Source of the DNA: DATLGB01 sp038258425
GTDB taxonomy: Bacteria > Actinomycetota > Thermoleophilia > Solirubrobacterales > Solirubrobacteraceae
NCBI GenBank assembly: GCA_038258425.1
Contig: JBBSPV010000051.1
Span: forward strand, 1-24,315
Direction: 5' to 3'
DNA length: 24,315 bases
Position 1 is the first letter of the stretch. Each line of letters opens with the position of its first letter. This document shows, piece after piece, positions 1-6,365 of this stretch. The position numbers were made by a program, and so were the translations under genes. The notes beneath the pieces were generated by a model. That model was not told the DNA's origin. It did not search any database and saw nothing but the letters and a program-made list of their open reading frames with translations.

Positions 1-1102
1 CGGGGCCGGGGCCGACCGGGGCGGAGCGCGCGGGCCGCACGGCGTCCGCCGCCCGGGAGGGCGCGCGACTGGTGAAGGACCGGCTCGCCGCCGGCTGCCC
101 GGCGACCGCGGCGGGACGCGCGCCCGGAGTCGGGAGCGGCACGTGCGTGCGGTGCCCGGCGGCGCCGACCCCGCCGGCGACGATCACCGCAGCGGTGGCG
201 GCCAGGGCCTTGCCCCACTGGACCGCCGGGTCCGGGTTGCTCGCGGCCATCCCGGCCCAGCTCGACAGGTCATGGGGAGCCCGGCGCAGGCCGAGCAGCC
301 CGGGGAGCGGCAGCCAGGCGCCGACGCGCGCCGCGATGCGGGCGGGTGCCGAGCGCTGGAGCGTCGCCGGATCGATCCCGGCGCGGCGAGCGTGGCCGCG
401 GCAGGCCTGGCAGTGGCTGAGGTGGCGCGACACGCGGCGGGCGTCGCGGACGCCGAGCCGGGAGGGGCCGTCGTCGACGATCTGCTCCACCTGGCGGCAG
501 CGCCGCCCCGAGGTGAGCTCCTCGTACTCCTGCGACAGCCGGCGACGAGCGCGGAAGAGCGTGCTCTCCACGGCGGGGCGCGTGAGGCCGAGCGCGGACC
601 CGATCTGGCTGTAGCTGCGCCCCTCGAGCTCGCGCATGACGAGGATCTTGTGGTGGATGTCCGAGAGGCTGCCGAACGCGCCCTGGAGGTCCGAGAGCGT
701 CTCGCGCGTCTCGGCGGCACGGTCGGGCGTTGGCCCCGGCTCGGCCATCGCGTGGACCCCGACGGCGCCGGCGTGGGTGCCGTCGGCCTCCGGCAGCGGG
801 ACCTCACGGCTGCGCTTGGTCTTGCGGAAGTCGTCGATCGCGGCGTTGCGCGCGATCTCGTAGACCCAGGGGCGGAAGGCGATGGGACGATCGGTGGCCC
901 GCATGCGCCGCAGGGCGGACATGAAGACCTCCTGGGTGACGTCCTCCGCGCGGCCGGCGTCCCCGACCATGCCCTGCACGAACCCGCCGATGCGTTGCTG
1001 GTAGCGGCCGTAGAGCCGCTCGAAGGCCGCGTCGTCCCCCGCCCGGACCGCCACCACCAGATCGTCGTCCGTGGGCGCTGCGCTGCGGCGCTCCACTGTC
1101 AT
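1..1102 (-). CDS. ECF-type RNA polymerase sigma factor with fused zinc-binding (ZAS-like) domain and TM segment; 3' end beyond window
   Basis: Reading from an ATG at 1102, the frame stays open to the window edge (367 codons), so the C-terminus is missing. Residues about 27-94 form sigma region 2 (AEDVTQEVF at 52-60, then RPWVYEIARNAAIDDFR). Residues about 139-196 form region 4 (GRSYSQIGSALGLTRPAVES), the helix-turn-helix that reads the -35 box. After region 4 comes C202, then H227-x3-C231-x2-C234, the ligand pattern of zinc-binding anti-sigma (ZAS/zf-HC2) domains. A hydrophobic stretch near 298-318 looks like one membrane span, followed by a Pro/Ala/Arg-rich tail. A normal ECF sigma is about 170-200 residues, so this is a sigma with a built-in tether. 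I infer that it is self-inhibited or membrane-held; the signal and the regulon cannot be read here. Confidence 0.88.
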   Translation of the reverse strand, partial: MTVERRSAAPTDDDLVVAVRAGDDAAFERLYGRYQQRIGGFVQGMVGDAGRAEDVTQEVFMSALRRMRATDRPIAFRPWVYEIARNAAIDDFRKTKRSREVPLPEADGTHAGAVGVHAMAEPGPTPDRAAETRETLSDLQGAFGSLSDIHHKILVMRELEGRSYSQIGSALGLTRPAVESTLFRARRRLSQEYEELTSGRRCRQVEQIVDDGPSRLGVRDARRVSRHLSHCQACRGHARRAGIDPATLQRSAPARIAARVGAWLPLPGLLGLRRAPHDLSSWAGMAASNPDPAVQWGKALAATAAVIVAGGVGAAGHRTHVPLPTPGARPAAVAGQPAASRSFTSRAPSRAADAVRPARSAPVGPGP

Positions 1103-1143
1103 CTGAGCCAAAGCTCTCGGCCTCCCGCCGACTGTGTTTTCCC

Positions 1144-1164
1144 GCCGGAGCCCCCGCTCCCGGC
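1144..1164 (-). other. Small hairpin in the 5' leader of the sigma gene
   Basis: GCCGGAGC (1144-1151) and GCTCCCGGC (1156-1164) pair across a CCCC loop with one bulged base. The hairpin would sit in the untranslated leader of the sigma mRNA. Confidence 0.3.
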
Positions 1165-1166
1165 GT

Positions 1167-1176
1167 ATGACGTCAT
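1167..1176. promoter_or_regulatory. Perfect 10-bp palindrome, candidate operator
   Basis: ATGACGTCAT is a perfect palindrome lying just downstream of the predicted transcription start of the sigma gene. It could be a repressor site, but a single 10-bp palindrome is weak evidence. Confidence 0.3.
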
Positions 1177-1187
1177 GTGTCGCGGAA

Positions 1188-1216
1188 ACTCTAGCGTTCA
1201 TCACCGCGTCTGGCAA
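1188..1216 (-). promoter_or_regulatory. Sigma70-type promoter for the ECF sigma gene
   Basis: On the minus strand TTGCCA (1216-1211) is separated by exactly 17 bases from TAGAGT (1193-1188). This is a good match to the housekeeping -35/-10 pattern and points into the sigma gene, predicting a leader of about 80 bases. No start-site data are available. Confidence 0.55.
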
Positions 1217-1221
1217 GCTCC

Positions 1222-1989
1222 ATGCGCATGGTCGCCACCGCCGACGTCGTCGCCCATCTCGACGAGCTGCTCGACCCTGGCGCGTTCGCCGACGTCGCGG
1301 TCAACGGGCTCCAGGTCCCAGGCCGAAAAACGGTGTCGCGCGTCGTGACCGGCGTCTCGGCCACCCGTGAGCTCGTCGAGCGGGCGGTCGAGCTCGAGGC
1401 CCAGCTCGTGCTCGTCCACCACGGCCTGTTCTGGACCTTCGATGCGCCCGGCCTCACGCCCCTCGTCGTCGAGCGCCTGCGGCCCCTGCTGCGCCACGAC
1501 GTCAACCTCGTGGCCCACCACCTGCCGCTCGACGCCCACCCAGAGCACGGCAACAACGCGCTGCTCGCCGAGGCCCTGGGCGCCGACGGCCACGACGCCT
1601 ACGTCGACGCCGGCGGGCGCGCGCTCGGGCGCGTCGCACGCTGGGGCGGCGGGGGCATCCCCGTGGAGGACCTCGTGCAGCGCGTCGGGCGCGCCACCGG
1701 GCGCCAGCCCCTGTGGCTCGAGGGCGGCCCGGAGCGCGTGCGCCGGGCCGGCGTCGTCTCGGGCGCGGCCCCGGACGACGCGGTGCACGCCGCTGGGCTC
1801 GGGCTCGACGCCTTCGTCACGGGCGAGCCGCGGGAGCGCACGCAGGCCGAGGCGCGCGAGGCCGGCATCACCGTGCTCGCCGCGGGCCACCACGCCACGG
1901 AGACCTTCGGCGTCCGGCGCCTCGGCGAGCTGCTGGAGGCGCGCTTCGGCCTCGAGCATCGCTTCGTCGACGTCCCCAACCCGGTCTGA
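1222..1989 (+). CDS. NIF3-like dinuclear metal-centre protein (GTP cyclohydrolase I type 2/NIF3 family)
   Basis: This 255-residue protein is the usual length for the single-domain NIF3 family, whose members form toroidal hexamers with a two-metal site per subunit. The metal-binding landmarks are in order: VHHGLFW at 65-71, HHLPLD at 99-104, and near the C-terminus GHHATETFG (222-230), which supplies H and E ligands. The C-terminal block ends FVDVPNPV, typical of the family. The biochemical role of NIF3 proteins is unsettled, so no reaction is assigned. The ATG at 1222 is used; a second in-frame ATG at 1228 is possible. There is no Shine-Dalgarno sequence before either. The gene is divergent from the sigma factor, with 119 bases between them. 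Confidence 0.9.
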   Translation: MRMVATADVVAHLDELLDPGAFADVAVNGLQVPGRKTVSRVVTGVSATRELVERAVELEAQLVLVHHGLFWTFDAPGLTPLVVERLRPLLRHDVNLVAHHLPLDAHPEHGNNALLAEALGADGHDAYVDAGGRALGRVARWGGGGIPVEDLVQRVGRATGRQPLWLEGGPERVRRAGVVSGAAPDDAVHAAGLGLDAFVTGEPRERTQAEAREAGITVLAAGHHATETFGVRRLGELLEARFGLEHRFVDVPNPV

Positions 1990-2023
1990 GCGATCGGATT
2001 GAACCGTCCTTTAGGCGTTGGCG

Positions 2024-2052
2024 TTGAGGCTGTCGGGGCGGATCGGTACGGT
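2024..2052 (+). promoter_or_regulatory. Sigma70-type promoter for the small HTH protein and acyl-CoA synthetase genes
   Basis: TTGAGG (2024-2029), a 17-base spacer and TACGGT (2047-2052) match the TTGACA/TAnnnT pattern. The predicted start is near 2059, about 34 bases before the ATG at 2093, and an AGGAGG at 2075-2080 serves as ribosome binding site. Confidence 0.55.
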
Positions 2053-2092
2053 CCAGCCACGTGGCAAACCACACAGGAGGGCAGTTGCAACG

Positions 2093-2272
2093 ATGGCCAT
2101 CCACCTGACGCCGACAGAGCTCGCCCGAGAGAGCGGCCTCGAGCGCCGCGACGTGATCGAGAAGTGCATGGAGCTCGGCGTGCCGATCTTCCAGGGCCGG
2201 ATCGACAAGACGCTCTTCCTCGCGAGCTTGAGCGAGGCGTCGCCGGCCGCGGCGACCGCGCGAGCCGCATAG
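2093..2272 (+). CDS. Small helix-turn-helix-like protein (59 aa), unknown function
   Basis: The ATG at 2093 follows a perfect AGGAGG (2075-2080) and the candidate promoter at 2024-2052, so the 59-residue product is well supported as a real gene. The sequence LTPTELARESGLERRDVIEK followed by CMELGVPIFQGRID suggests a compact helix-turn-helix. It resembles in outline the small helical N-terminal domain of initiation factor IF-2 (ELAKELG.. type), but that likeness is by eye only. A short Ala-rich tail ends it. The stop codon lies 5 bases before the GTG start of the acyl-CoA synthetase gene, so the two are probably translated from one mRNA. Function is not known; a regulator of the downstream gene or an RNA/DNA-binding accessory are guesses. 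Confidence 0.7.
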   Translation: MAIHLTPTELARESGLERRDVIEKCMELGVPIFQGRIDKTLFLASLSEASPAAATARAA

Positions 2273-2277
2273 CGTCA

Positions 2278-4059
2278 GTGGCCATCCCGCCGGTTCCCGT
2301 CCCCCGGGGCACCGGCTCACAGACCATCGCCGATCTGATCGGCCTCGCCGCTGACCGCTTCGGCGAGACTCCCGCCCAGCGAGCCCAGGTCGGCGGCACG
2401 TGGCGGGACACCAGCTTCCGCGAGGTGGGAGACGCCGTCTCCGAACTCGCCCGCGGGCTGATCGGCCTCGGCCTGCGGCCCGGCGACCGCGTCGCCATCC
2501 TCGCCGCCACCCGGCCCGAGTGGAGCCTCTGCGACTTCGCGGTCACGAGCGCGGGCGGCGTCGTCGTCCCGATCTACGCGACGAACTCGCCGGGAGAGTG
2601 CGCGTGGGTGGCGGGCGACTCCGGGGCGTCGCTGGCCATCGTGGAGGACGCGGAGCAGGCCGCCAAGCTCGCCGCCGTGCGCGGCGAGCTGCCCGGGCTG
2701 CGCGAGGTGCTCGTGATGGAGGACGACCTCGCCGCGCTGCGCGAGCGCGGCCGCGCGCGCGACGCGGGCGAGGTCGCCGAGCGCGCCGGCGCCGTCCGCC
2801 GCGACGACCCGTACACGATCATCTACACGTCGGGCACCACCGGACCGCCCAAGGGCTGTGTGCTCACCCACGGCAACTACCGCTCGATGATCGACATGGT
2901 CGTCCGCCAGGGGACGCTCGGGGAGGGCACGGACGACGAGCTCGTCTACCTCTACCTCCCGCTGGCGCACTCCTACGCGCTGCTCATCCAGCTCGTGTGC
3001 GCCGACCTCGGCATCTGCCTGGCGTACTTCGGCGGCGACCCGAAGCGCATCGTGCCGGAGCTCGCCGAGGTCCGGCCGACCTACCTGCCGTCCGTGCCGC
3101 GGATCTTCGAGAAGATCTACACGCTCGTCACGAGCGCCGTGGGCGACCAGGGGACCGTCCGCGCGGCGACGGACGTCGGGCTGCGGGTGCGCGCGCTCGA
3201 GCGCGCCGGCGAGCCGGTGCCGGAGGAGCTGCGGTCGGCCTTCGACGCCTTCGACGCCCAGCTGTTCACCAACGTCCGCAACGCCTTCGGCGGCCGCATG
3301 CGCCAGGCCACGAGCGGCGCGGCCCCGATCGCCAAGGAGATCCTCGAGTTCTTCTACGCGGCGGGCGCGCCGGTGTTCGAGGGCTACGGGATGACGGAGA
3401 CCTCGACCGCCGCCACGGGCCAGACCCTCGAGGACTTCCGCTTCGGCACCGTCGGGCGCCCGTACGAGGGTGTCGAGCTGCGGATCGCCGAGGACGGGGA
3501 GGTCCTGATCCGCGGCGCCAACGTCTTCGGCGGGTACCACAACAACGCGGACGCGTCCTTCGGCGCGGTGGAGGACGGCTGGCTGCACACGGGCGACCTC
3601 GGCACGCTCGACGCGGACGGCTACCTGACCATCACGGGCCGCAAGAAGGACATCATCATCACCGCGGGCGGCAAGAACCTCACGCCGGCCAACCTCGAGA
3701 ACGAGCTCAAGCAGTCACGCTGGATCTCCCAGGCGGTCTTGTACGGCGACCGCCGGCCCTACCCGGTCGCGCTCATCTGCCTGGACGCCGAGGAGGTCGT
3801 CCCGTGGGCCGAGGCCGAGGGGCTCGAGGACGCCAGCGTGGCCGCCCTGGCCACCGACGAGCGCGTCCACGCGCTGATCGGCGGCGTCGTCGAGGCCGCC
3901 AACGAGCGCTTCGCCCAGGCCGAGCGCATCAAGCGCTGGGCGATCCTCGACCACGACCTCTCCCAGGAGACCGGCGAGCTGACGCCGACGCTCAAGGTCA
4001 AGCGCGCCGTCGTGCACGAGCAGTACGCCTACGTCTTCGAGGCCCTCTACGCCAACTGA
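2278..4059 (+). CDS. Long-chain fatty-acid--CoA ligase (AMP-forming)
   Basis: The enzyme activates fatty acids to acyl-CoA via an acyl-adenylate, at the cytoplasmic face of the membrane. The 593-residue product carries the family's signatures: P-loop-like YTSGTTGPPKG near 182-192, GYGMTETS at 369-376, the GDLG..D.DGYLTITGRKKD hinge motif near 439-458, and TPTLKVKR near the C-terminus, which supplies the catalytic lysine region of the long-chain (FadD15/FACS) branch. The start chosen is the GTG at 2278, giving an N-terminus that begins at the family's first conserved block. It has no good Shine-Dalgarno, consistent with coupling to the small gene ending at 2272. An upstream in-frame extension would overlap that gene and looks non-coding. 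Substrate chain length is inferred from family only. Confidence 0.93.
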   Translation: MAIPPVPVPRGTGSQTIADLIGLAADRFGETPAQRAQVGGTWRDTSFREVGDAVSELARGLIGLGLRPGDRVAILAATRPEWSLCDFAVTSAGGVVVPIYATNSPGECAWVAGDSGASLAIVEDAEQAAKLAAVRGELPGLREVLVMEDDLAALRERGRARDAGEVAERAGAVRRDDPYTIIYTSGTTGPPKGCVLTHGNYRSMIDMVVRQGTLGEGTDDELVYLYLPLAHSYALLIQLVCADLGICLAYFGGDPKRIVPELAEVRPTYLPSVPRIFEKIYTLVTSAVGDQGTVRAATDVGLRVRALERAGEPVPEELRSAFDAFDAQLFTNVRNAFGGRMRQATSGAAPIAKEILEFFYAAGAPVFEGYGMTETSTAATGQTLEDFRFGTVGRPYEGVELRIAEDGEVLIRGANVFGGYHNNADASFGAVEDGWLHTGDLGTLDADGYLTITGRKKDIIITAGGKNLTPANLENELKQSRWISQAVLYGDRRPYPVALICLDAEEVVPWAEAEGLEDASVAALATDERVHALIGGVVEAANERFAQAERIKRWAILDHDLSQETGELTPTLKVKRAVVHEQYAYVFEALYAN

Positions 4060-4092
4060 GCCCGACCGGCGCTTGGCATCCGTCCGCCCGGG

Positions 4093-4098
4093 TACGTT
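4093..4098 (+). promoter_or_regulatory. -10 element placed for leaderless transcription of the 42-aa zinc-ribbon gene
   Basis: TACGTT fits TAnnnT and ends 7 bases before the ATG at 4106. This is the spacing expected if transcription starts at the A of the start codon. There is no Shine-Dalgarno sequence. Confidence 0.4.
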
Positions 4099-4105
4099 GC
4101 CCGCC

Positions 4106-4234
4106 ATGTCGCTGAAAGCCTGCCACGCCTGCCAGCGCCTCATCCCGGGGCACTACACCGGGTGCCCGCACTGCCGCGCGCGCCGGCGGGGCCGGCTCGC
4201 CCGGGTTCTCAGCGCTTCTCGCCGGACGCCGTAG
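4106..4234 (+). CDS. Small zinc-ribbon-like protein (42 aa)
   Basis: This short frame begins MSLKACHACQRL and contains two CxxC pairs, C6-x2-C9 and C20-x2-C23 (CPHC), separated by ten residues, the layout of a minimal zinc ribbon. A basic RARRRGRLAR stretch follows and could contact nucleic acid. A TAnnnT box 7 bases before the ATG suggests a leaderless mRNA. The last 26 bases overlap the 3' end of the convergent membrane-protein gene. The gene is too small to be certain; the paired cysteines and the promoter spacing are what support it. Function is not recognised. Confidence 0.5.
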   Translation: MSLKACHACQRLIPGHYTGCPHCRARRRGRLARVLSASRRTP

Positions 4235-5033
4235 TCAGCCGCTCGGGCAGTGCGGCCGCCAGCCGCGCCTGGTACTCCTCCTCCGTGACGCCGCCGATGG
4301 CGTCACGTAGGCGCTCCTTGACGCGATCCGTCCGGCGCCCGGGCGCGAAGCGCCGCTCCGCCCGCTGCTGCTTGCGCGGGTCGCGCTCGCCGTAGCGGCG
4401 GCGCGCCCACGGCGAGCCCGGCTTGCCGAGCCGCACGGCGCCGTAGATCGCGAGGGGGAAGACGAGGAAGCCGACGATCGCGTGCACGAGCCGCTGCTTG
4501 GCGACGCACACGAGCACCCAGCCGATGTGGGCCAGGATGAAGACCACCGAGGCCACGAGCTCGGGAACGCTGTTGGAGTCGACGCGCACCGGGACCGCGG
4601 TGACCAGCCCGAGTCCCATGAGGGCGAAGACGATGAGCGTCGCGTCGATCGAGCTACGCCCCTCCTTGGCCCAGTAGACGTCGTCGAGGTGCAGCCAGAG
4701 CGCGTACTCGTCGATCGTCAGCCCCATGCCGACGCCGAACAGCACGGCCCACACCTCGTACCAGAACCCGGTCACCGAGACGGCGAAGCTCAGGCAGGCC
4801 GAGACCATCATGAGGACGATGCCGAACACGAGGTGATGTACGTGCAGCCCGCCCCCGGCCACGACGCTGCCCGGCCACCAGGGGACGCGCGGGCTGCGCA
4901 TCAGGCGGGTGGAGAGCCGGATGAACGCGAACGAGCCGAGGAAGCCGACGAGCACCAGGAACAGGTACTGGCGGTCGTTGTCGACGATCTGATCGTAGAA
5001 GTCGGAGAAGATCGATCCGAGCGGCACGCTCAT
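4209..5033 (-). CDS. Multi-pass integral membrane protein, unknown function
   Basis: The 274-residue protein has about six hydrophobic segments (near 22-42, 64-88, 91-106, 130-148, 157-178 and 184-202) and a charged cytoplasmic-looking tail rich in Arg, Lys and Glu. Between the membrane segments lie polar motifs that could be functional: GGLHVHHLVFG at 61-71 and DEYALWLHLDDVYW at 108-121. The His cluster and acidic residues could form a metal or catalytic site within the membrane, but I do not recognise the family with confidence. The ATG at 5033 is only 9 bases after the stop of the patatin-like gene, so the two are co-transcribed and may act on the same lipid substrate or membrane compartment (inference). 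Confidence 0.8.
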   Translation of the reverse strand: MSVPLGSIFSDFYDQIVDNDRQYLFLVLVGFLGSFAFIRLSTRLMRSPRVPWWPGSVVAGGGLHVHHLVFGIVLMMVSACLSFAVSVTGFWYEVWAVLFGVGMGLTIDEYALWLHLDDVYWAKEGRSSIDATLIVFALMGLGLVTAVPVRVDSNSVPELVASVVFILAHIGWVLVCVAKQRLVHAIVGFLVFPLAIYGAVRLGKPGSPWARRRYGERDPRKQQRAERRFAPGRRTDRVKERLRDAIGGVTEEEYQARLAAALPERLTTASGEKR

Positions 5034-5042
5034 GGCGTCGGG

Positions 5043-6314
5043 CTAGTCGGCCGAGGCGCTCTGGCGCAGCAGCGCGCCCGTGGTCTGCCCGAGGATGCGC
5101 CGCCACGCGCGCTGGGGCTCGCGCTCGGCGGCGAAGTGCTTGACGACCTTGCGCACCCGCGTGGCCGAGATCTCGATGCCGTGACGGGCCGCCACCTCTC
5201 GGTAGCGCTCGTAGTCCGTGGCGAGCTTGAGCGTCACGGACTGGAAGCCGTGCCGGGCGACGTCGAGGCGTGCGCGGTAGTTCATGATGTCGGTCTCGAA
5301 CATCAGCTTGTCGTCGGGCTCGGGCTCGATGAGGACGATGTCGACGCCGGGATAGCGCTCCTCCCAGTGGCTCGCCATCTCGTGCAGCCGCTGGTAGGCC
5401 AGCAGCTTGAACGTCTGGTAGCCGATCTTCGTGAACCCGAGGTCGGACACGCGCCGCGAGCGCGGGCCGAGCAGCGTGCGGACGTCGGCGCTGAAGTCGT
5501 TGACGTAGGGCACGAGCGGGTTGACGACGACGATGAAGCGCGCGCCGGCCTCCACCGCGATGTCGAGGTTCGTGGTGGAAACGATGCCGCCGTCGATGAG
5601 CTCGCGGTCCTTGACGACGTGCGGCTTGTAGAGCATGGGCAGCGCGGCCGAGGCGCGTACGCCGGCGGAGATCGGCACGTCGTCCCAGCCCTCGGCGCCG
5701 AGCACGACGCGCTCGCACGTGTCGAGGTCGGTCGCGGCGAGGTAGAGCTCGCGCCGCAGCTCGCGGAAGTCGTCGGTCCGGTCGGGGTCGGTGAGCACGT
5801 CGCGCACGTAGTCCTCGATGCCCGAGCCCGTGTAGATCCCGGAGGGCAGCAGGTCCGCGAGCGCCACCGCGAGCTCGATCGGCGAGAGGCTCAGCAGCGC
5901 CCGCGGCAGCTCGCGGGCGACGCCGGCGACAGCCAGCGGCAGCCGCAGGCCGGCGGACACGAACTCCCGGAGGTTCAGGCGCAGCATCGTGGCCGAGTCC
6001 ATGCCTCCGAACGGCGTCGGCACCTGGTCGTTGACCACGCGCATCATCTGCTCGGGCGTCACGCCGTTGGCGGCGAAGGCCGCGACCAGCGAGCCGGCGC
6101 TCGTTCCGACGTAGATGTCGAAGTCGTTGACCGTCTTGTTGACGGAGAGCAGGTCGAGGGCCCGGAGGGCCCCGATCTCGTATACCGCGCCGGTGAAGCC
6201 CCCGCCGCCGAGCACGAGCGCCGTCTTGGAGGGCCGGCGACGGCGCCCACCCCGTCCGCCCCCGGACGTCCGGTCCTTGGTGGCGGCCGAACCCAAGTCG
6301 ACGACGTTGTCCAT
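5043..6314 (-). CDS. Patatin-like phospholipase / acyl hydrolase
   Basis: Bacterial patatins are Ser-Asp dyad lipid acyl hydrolases. All key elements are present in this 423-residue protein: the oxyanion-hole glycine run GGGGFTG at 36-42, the nucleophile elbow G70-T-S72-A-G74, and the DGG motif with the catalytic Asp at about residue 241 (ELIDGGIVS). A basic, Gly/Arg-rich N-terminal stretch of about 30 residues precedes the domain, and there is no signal peptide, so it is probably cytoplasmic or membrane-associated. The C-terminal 100 residues extend past the core. It heads a two-gene unit with the membrane protein downstream. A TAGACT box ends 9 bases before the ATG, suggesting a very short leader. 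Confidence 0.92.
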   Translation of the reverse strand: MDNVVDLGSAATKDRTSGGGRGGRRRRPSKTALVLGGGGFTGAVYEIGALRALDLLSVNKTVNDFDIYVGTSAGSLVAAFAANGVTPEQMMRVVNDQVPTPFGGMDSATMLRLNLREFVSAGLRLPLAVAGVARELPRALLSLSPIELAVALADLLPSGIYTGSGIEDYVRDVLTDPDRTDDFRELRRELYLAATDLDTCERVVLGAEGWDDVPISAGVRASAALPMLYKPHVVKDRELIDGGIVSTTNLDIAVEAGARFIVVVNPLVPYVNDFSADVRTLLGPRSRRVSDLGFTKIGYQTFKLLAYQRLHEMASHWEERYPGVDIVLIEPEPDDKLMFETDIMNYRARLDVARHGFQSVTLKLATDYERYREVAARHGIEISATRVRKVVKHFAAEREPQRAWRRILGQTTGALLRQSASAD

Positions 6315-6323
6315 GGGTTGGGG

Positions 6324-6357
6324 AGTCTAATGCCGACGCCTGTCCGTGCTCTACCTT
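6324..6357. promoter_or_regulatory. Divergent -10 elements between patatin-like gene and dacB-like gene
   Basis: Only 51 bases separate the two start codons. On the minus strand TAGACT (6329-6324) ends 9 bases before the patatin ATG. On the plus strand TACCTT (6352-6357) ends 8 bases before the carboxypeptidase ATG. Neither has a recognisable -35 or a Shine-Dalgarno, so both genes look leaderless or nearly so. Confidence 0.35.
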
Positions 6358-6365
6358 CCGGGCGC

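Noticed and set aside
1184..1210. GGAAAC-N17-CGTC on the plus strand, like an ECF-sigma promoter for the NIF3 gene
   Set aside because: Tempting next to a sigma gene, but one base off the usual GGAAC, overlaps the better minus-strand promoter, and short motifs of this kind are frequent.
143..1348. Plus-strand 401-codon frame opposite the sigma factor
   Set aside because: The minus strand encodes a clear ECF sigma factor; this is its shadow.
4482..6365. Plus-strand open frame running upstream of the dacB-like start
   Set aside because: Antisense to the patatin and membrane-protein genes; the recognisable protein begins with a signal peptide at 6366.
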